Assembly (NCBI RefSeq): GCF_002906575.1
Contig: NZ_CP026309.1
Location: forward strand, 2,852,001-2,916,000
DNA length: 64,000 bases
Reading direction: 5' to 3'
Source of the DNA: Salinigranum rubrum
GTDB taxonomy: Archaea > Halobacteriota > Halobacteria > Halobacteriales > Haloferacaceae
Shown: positions 62,145 through 64,000 of the stretch, piece after piece
Layout: every line of letters begins with the position of its first letter
Numbering within the stretch: position 1 is the stretch's first letter
Translations under genes and position numbers: made by a program
Notes under the pieces: model-generated
Databases searched by the model: none
What the model was told of the DNA's origin: nothing
The model's input: the letters and a program-made list of their open reading frames with translations, nothing else

Positions 62145-63089
62145 ATGACGTCAGTGACCGTCAGGCAGGCGCGGGCGGACGACGCCGCCGACGTCCGGTC
62201 GTTCACGCGCGACACCTGGATCGACCGAGAGGTGGACGACTACATCCCGCGGGTGTTCGACGAGTGGGTGCGGACCGACGGCCCCGACCAGCGGACGTTC
62301 GTCGCCGAGATTGACGGCCGCGTCGTCGGCCTGGCGCAGTCGGTGTTGCTCTCCGAGGACGAGGCGTGGAGCCAGGGTCTGCGCGTCGCGGCCGACGTTC
62401 GAGGGAGGGCGGTCGGGTCGAAGCTCAGTCGCGCGGCGCAAGCGTGGGCGCGCGAGCGCGGCGCGACCGTCACCCGCGGGATGGTGTTCTCGTGGAACGT
62501 GATGGGTCTCGGGCACGCTCGCACGAACGGGTTCGATGCCGTCACGGAGTTCCGGTGGGCGCATCCGACGCCCGACGAGGGGGCCGACCCCGCCCTCGAC
62601 TCCGAGTTCGCGCCTGGATTCGAGGAGGGCGCCGACCCCGCGGCGGCGTGGCGCTTCTGGACCGACAGCGACGCGCGGACGCATCTGGCGGGCCTCGCGC
62701 TCTCGACGACCGAGTCGTGGGCGCTCTGTGAACTCACCCGCGAGACGCTCCGGGAGTCGGCAGCCGAGGACGGCCTGTTCGTCGTCTCTCGAGAGGGAAC
62801 GCGGGGTGTGGCGTTCCGGACACGGGAGATCGATATCGCGGGCGAAGGCGAACGCGAAGAACGACTGGCCGAGTACGGCGTCGCCGCGTGGGACACTCCG
62901 AACGCTTGTGAAGCGCTCATGCGCGCAATCGCGCGAGACGCCGGGGAGCGCGGTGCCGACCGCACCCGCGTTCTGATTCCCGAGACGGCCCGCCACGTCA
63001 GTGACGTCGCCGCGGCGCGGGTCGCCGTCGCGGACGACCCCGACTTCGTGCTGGCGGCGGACCTGACCGACGGGACGCGGTTCGGCTGA
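62145..63089 (+). CDS. GNAT-family N-acetyltransferase, two-domain
   Basis: A 314-residue protein. The N-terminal GNAT domain has VTVRQARADDAADVRSFTRD and motif A GLRVAADVRGRAVGSKLSRA, then FSWNVMGLGHARTNGFDAVT (motif B). The second half (~165-314) looks like a related degenerate GNAT fold. Substrate unknown. The ATG at 62145 is the first one preserving the GNAT N-terminus. Confidence 0.85.
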   Translation: MTSVTVRQARADDAADVRSFTRDTWIDREVDDYIPRVFDEWVRTDGPDQRTFVAEIDGRVVGLAQSVLLSEDEAWSQGLRVAADVRGRAVGSKLSRAAQAWARERGATVTRGMVFSWNVMGLGHARTNGFDAVTEFRWAHPTPDEGADPALDSEFAPGFEEGADPAAAWRFWTDSDARTHLAGLALSTTESWALCELTRETLRESAAEDGLFVVSREGTRGVAFRTREIDIAGEGEREERLAEYGVAAWDTPNACEALMRAIARDAGERGADRTRVLIPETARHVSDVAAARVAVADDPDFVLAADLTDGTRFG

Positions 63090-63113
63090 TCTTCGACTCG
63101 CACTCGCCGCGCG

Positions 63114-64000
63114 TCAGAACTCGACCGTCTCCTCGATGGCGGCCGCGATGCGCGGCGGGTGCGGGAGGTAGTAGTCCTCCATCGCCAAGAGCGGGACCGG
63201 CGTGTCGAAGCCGGTCACCCTTCGGAGGGGGGCTTCGAGGTAGATGAGCGCCCCCTCCGCGACCGTCGCGGCAACCTCGGCGCCGAACCCGCCCGACTTC
63301 GCCGCCTCGTGGACGACGACGCAGCGGCCGGTCTTCTTCACCGACTCGACGACCGTCTCGCGGTCGAACGGCGAAATCGAGCGGAGGTCGATGACCTCGG
63401 CGCTCGCGTCGAGTTCGTCGACGGCCCGGAGCGTCGGGTGCATCATCGCTCCCCACGAGACGACGGTCACGTCCGAGCCCTCCCGTCGGACCGCGGCCTC
63501 GCCCAGAGGGACGGTGTAGGACCCCTCCGATACCTCCTCGCGGAACGAGCGGTAGACCCGTTTCGGCTCCATGAACAGGACCGGGTCGGGGTCGCGGATG
63601 GCGGCGGCGAGCAGGCCCTTCGCGTCACCCGGCGTCGACGGGACGGCCACTTTCAGCCCCGGGACGTGCGCGTAGGCGGCTTCGAGGCTCTCGGAGTGGT
63701 GTTCGAGCGCCCGGACGCCCGCGCCGTACGGCGTCCGGACGACCATCGGAGCCGAGAGTCGCCCGCGAGTCCGCCAACGGATTCGGCTGGCGTTCGAGAC
63801 CAGTTGGTCGAACGCAGGGGGGAGGAAGCCGGAGAACTGTATCTCGGCGACGGGGCGGTAGCCGTGGGTCGCGAGGCCGACGGCGGCCCCGACGATGGCG
63901 ATTTCGGAGAGCGGCATGTCCCGGACGCGTTTCTCGCCGAAAGCGTCGAGGAGACCGTCCGTGGCGCGGAAGACGCCGCCCGACCGCGCGACGTCCTCGC
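63114..64000 (-). CDS. 2-oxoacid dehydrogenase E1 beta subunit, C-terminal part
   Basis: Partial: the gene continues beyond the window, with SGGVFRATDGLLDAFGEKRV readable at the edge. The visible ~295 residues match the beta subunit of thiamine-pyrophosphate 2-oxoacid dehydrogenases (pyruvate or branched-chain): VRDMPLSEIAIVGAAVGLAT, GVRALEHHSESLEAAYAHVP, MEPKRVYRSFREEVSEGSYT, DLRSISPFDRETVVESVKKT and VHEAAKSGGFGAEV. An oxidative route to acyl-CoA is expected; the exact substrate cannot be told. Alpha-subunit gene presumably lies upstream outside the window. Confidence 0.9.
   Translation of the reverse strand, partial: EDVARSGGVFRATDGLLDAFGEKRVRDMPLSEIAIVGAAVGLATHGYRPVAEIQFSGFLPPAFDQLVSNASRIRWRTRGRLSAPMVVRTPYGAGVRALEHHSESLEAAYAHVPGLKVAVPSTPGDAKGLLAAAIRDPDPVLFMEPKRVYRSFREEVSEGSYTVPLGEAAVRREGSDVTVVSWGAMMHPTLRAVDELDASAEVIDLRSISPFDRETVVESVKKTGRCVVVHEAAKSGGFGAEVAATVAEGALIYLEAPLRRVTGFDTPVPLLAMEDYYLPHPPRIAAAIEETVEF

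Overview
The window is chromosomal DNA from a haloarchaeon (class Halobacteria). The evidence is very high G+C, strongly Asp/Glu-rich proteins, archaeal TATA-type promoters close to start codons (often leaderless), Tat signal peptides with lipoboxes, archaeal type IV pilin-like N-termini, archaeal replication factor C, GatD, an archaeal HMG-CoA synthase and an intron-bearing tRNA-Met. The genus cannot be fixed from sequence alone. Most of the window is dense, ordinary housekeeping and transport DNA, with several accessory patches.

Layout. 0-7.4 kb: TatD-like hydrolase end, a DUF2150-type protein, a divergent pair of pilin-like surface proteins (one with a bacterial Ig-like domain, one with a Gly/Asp linker and a repetitive beta-solenoid), HMG-CoA synthase and a membrane-anchored zinc protease. 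7.5-13.7 kb: small membrane protein, two HTH regulators, a membrane-bound hydrolase, a cupin, and a metal-uptake ABC operon (znuA-znuC-znuB) whose promoter is bracketed by two palindromes. 13.8-18.7 kb: acetyltransferase, amidohydrolase, two tandem flavin/PPOX proteins, a broken gene, a Cys-rich copper-binding four-helix protein, a DUF433 antitoxin remnant and an AbrB/VapC toxin-antitoxin pair. 18.8-29.8 kb: RfcL, a receiver-PAS-histidine kinase, alcohol dehydrogenase, a TrmB-type regulator, heme A synthase, an M24-like protein and malic enzyme.

29.9-43.8 kb: a frame-broken HTH/zinc-ribbon regulator, a TatC-like six-helix protein, a TSUP transporter, an RNase H-like protein, a complete dpp-type peptide ABC operon, a DMT exporter, small membrane proteins and an Mrr-like/membrane fusion. 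Five single-base frame breaks lie here, every one explained by one missing G in a run of 4-6 G. This looks more like homopolymer under-calling than five independent pseudogenes. 44.8-48.1 kb: a CARDB-like membrane protein co-transcribed with a MacB/LolD-type ATPase and FtsX-like permease. 49.2-64 kb: tRNA-Met with intron, DUF7115-like protein, F420-type oxidoreductase, GpmI, a large Tat-exported Vps62-like protein, a DUF1405 protein, an HTH regulator, GatD, a stand-alone IS630-type HTH protein, an acetyltransferase and the end of a 2-oxoacid dehydrogenase E1-beta gene.

The most unusual signal is a roughly 250-bp intergenic element present twice in full (near 23.35 and 59.81 kb), with a third lone terminus near 8.48 kb. 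It has about 40-bp imperfect terminal inverted repeats and an inner set of nested and side-by-side hairpins. One hairpin keeps its pairing while its sequence differs between copies, which points to a selected RNA or DNA structure. It could be a structured non-coding RNA or a non-autonomous mobile element; I do not recognise it. No CRISPR array, rRNA, complete insertion sequence or replication origin is visible.
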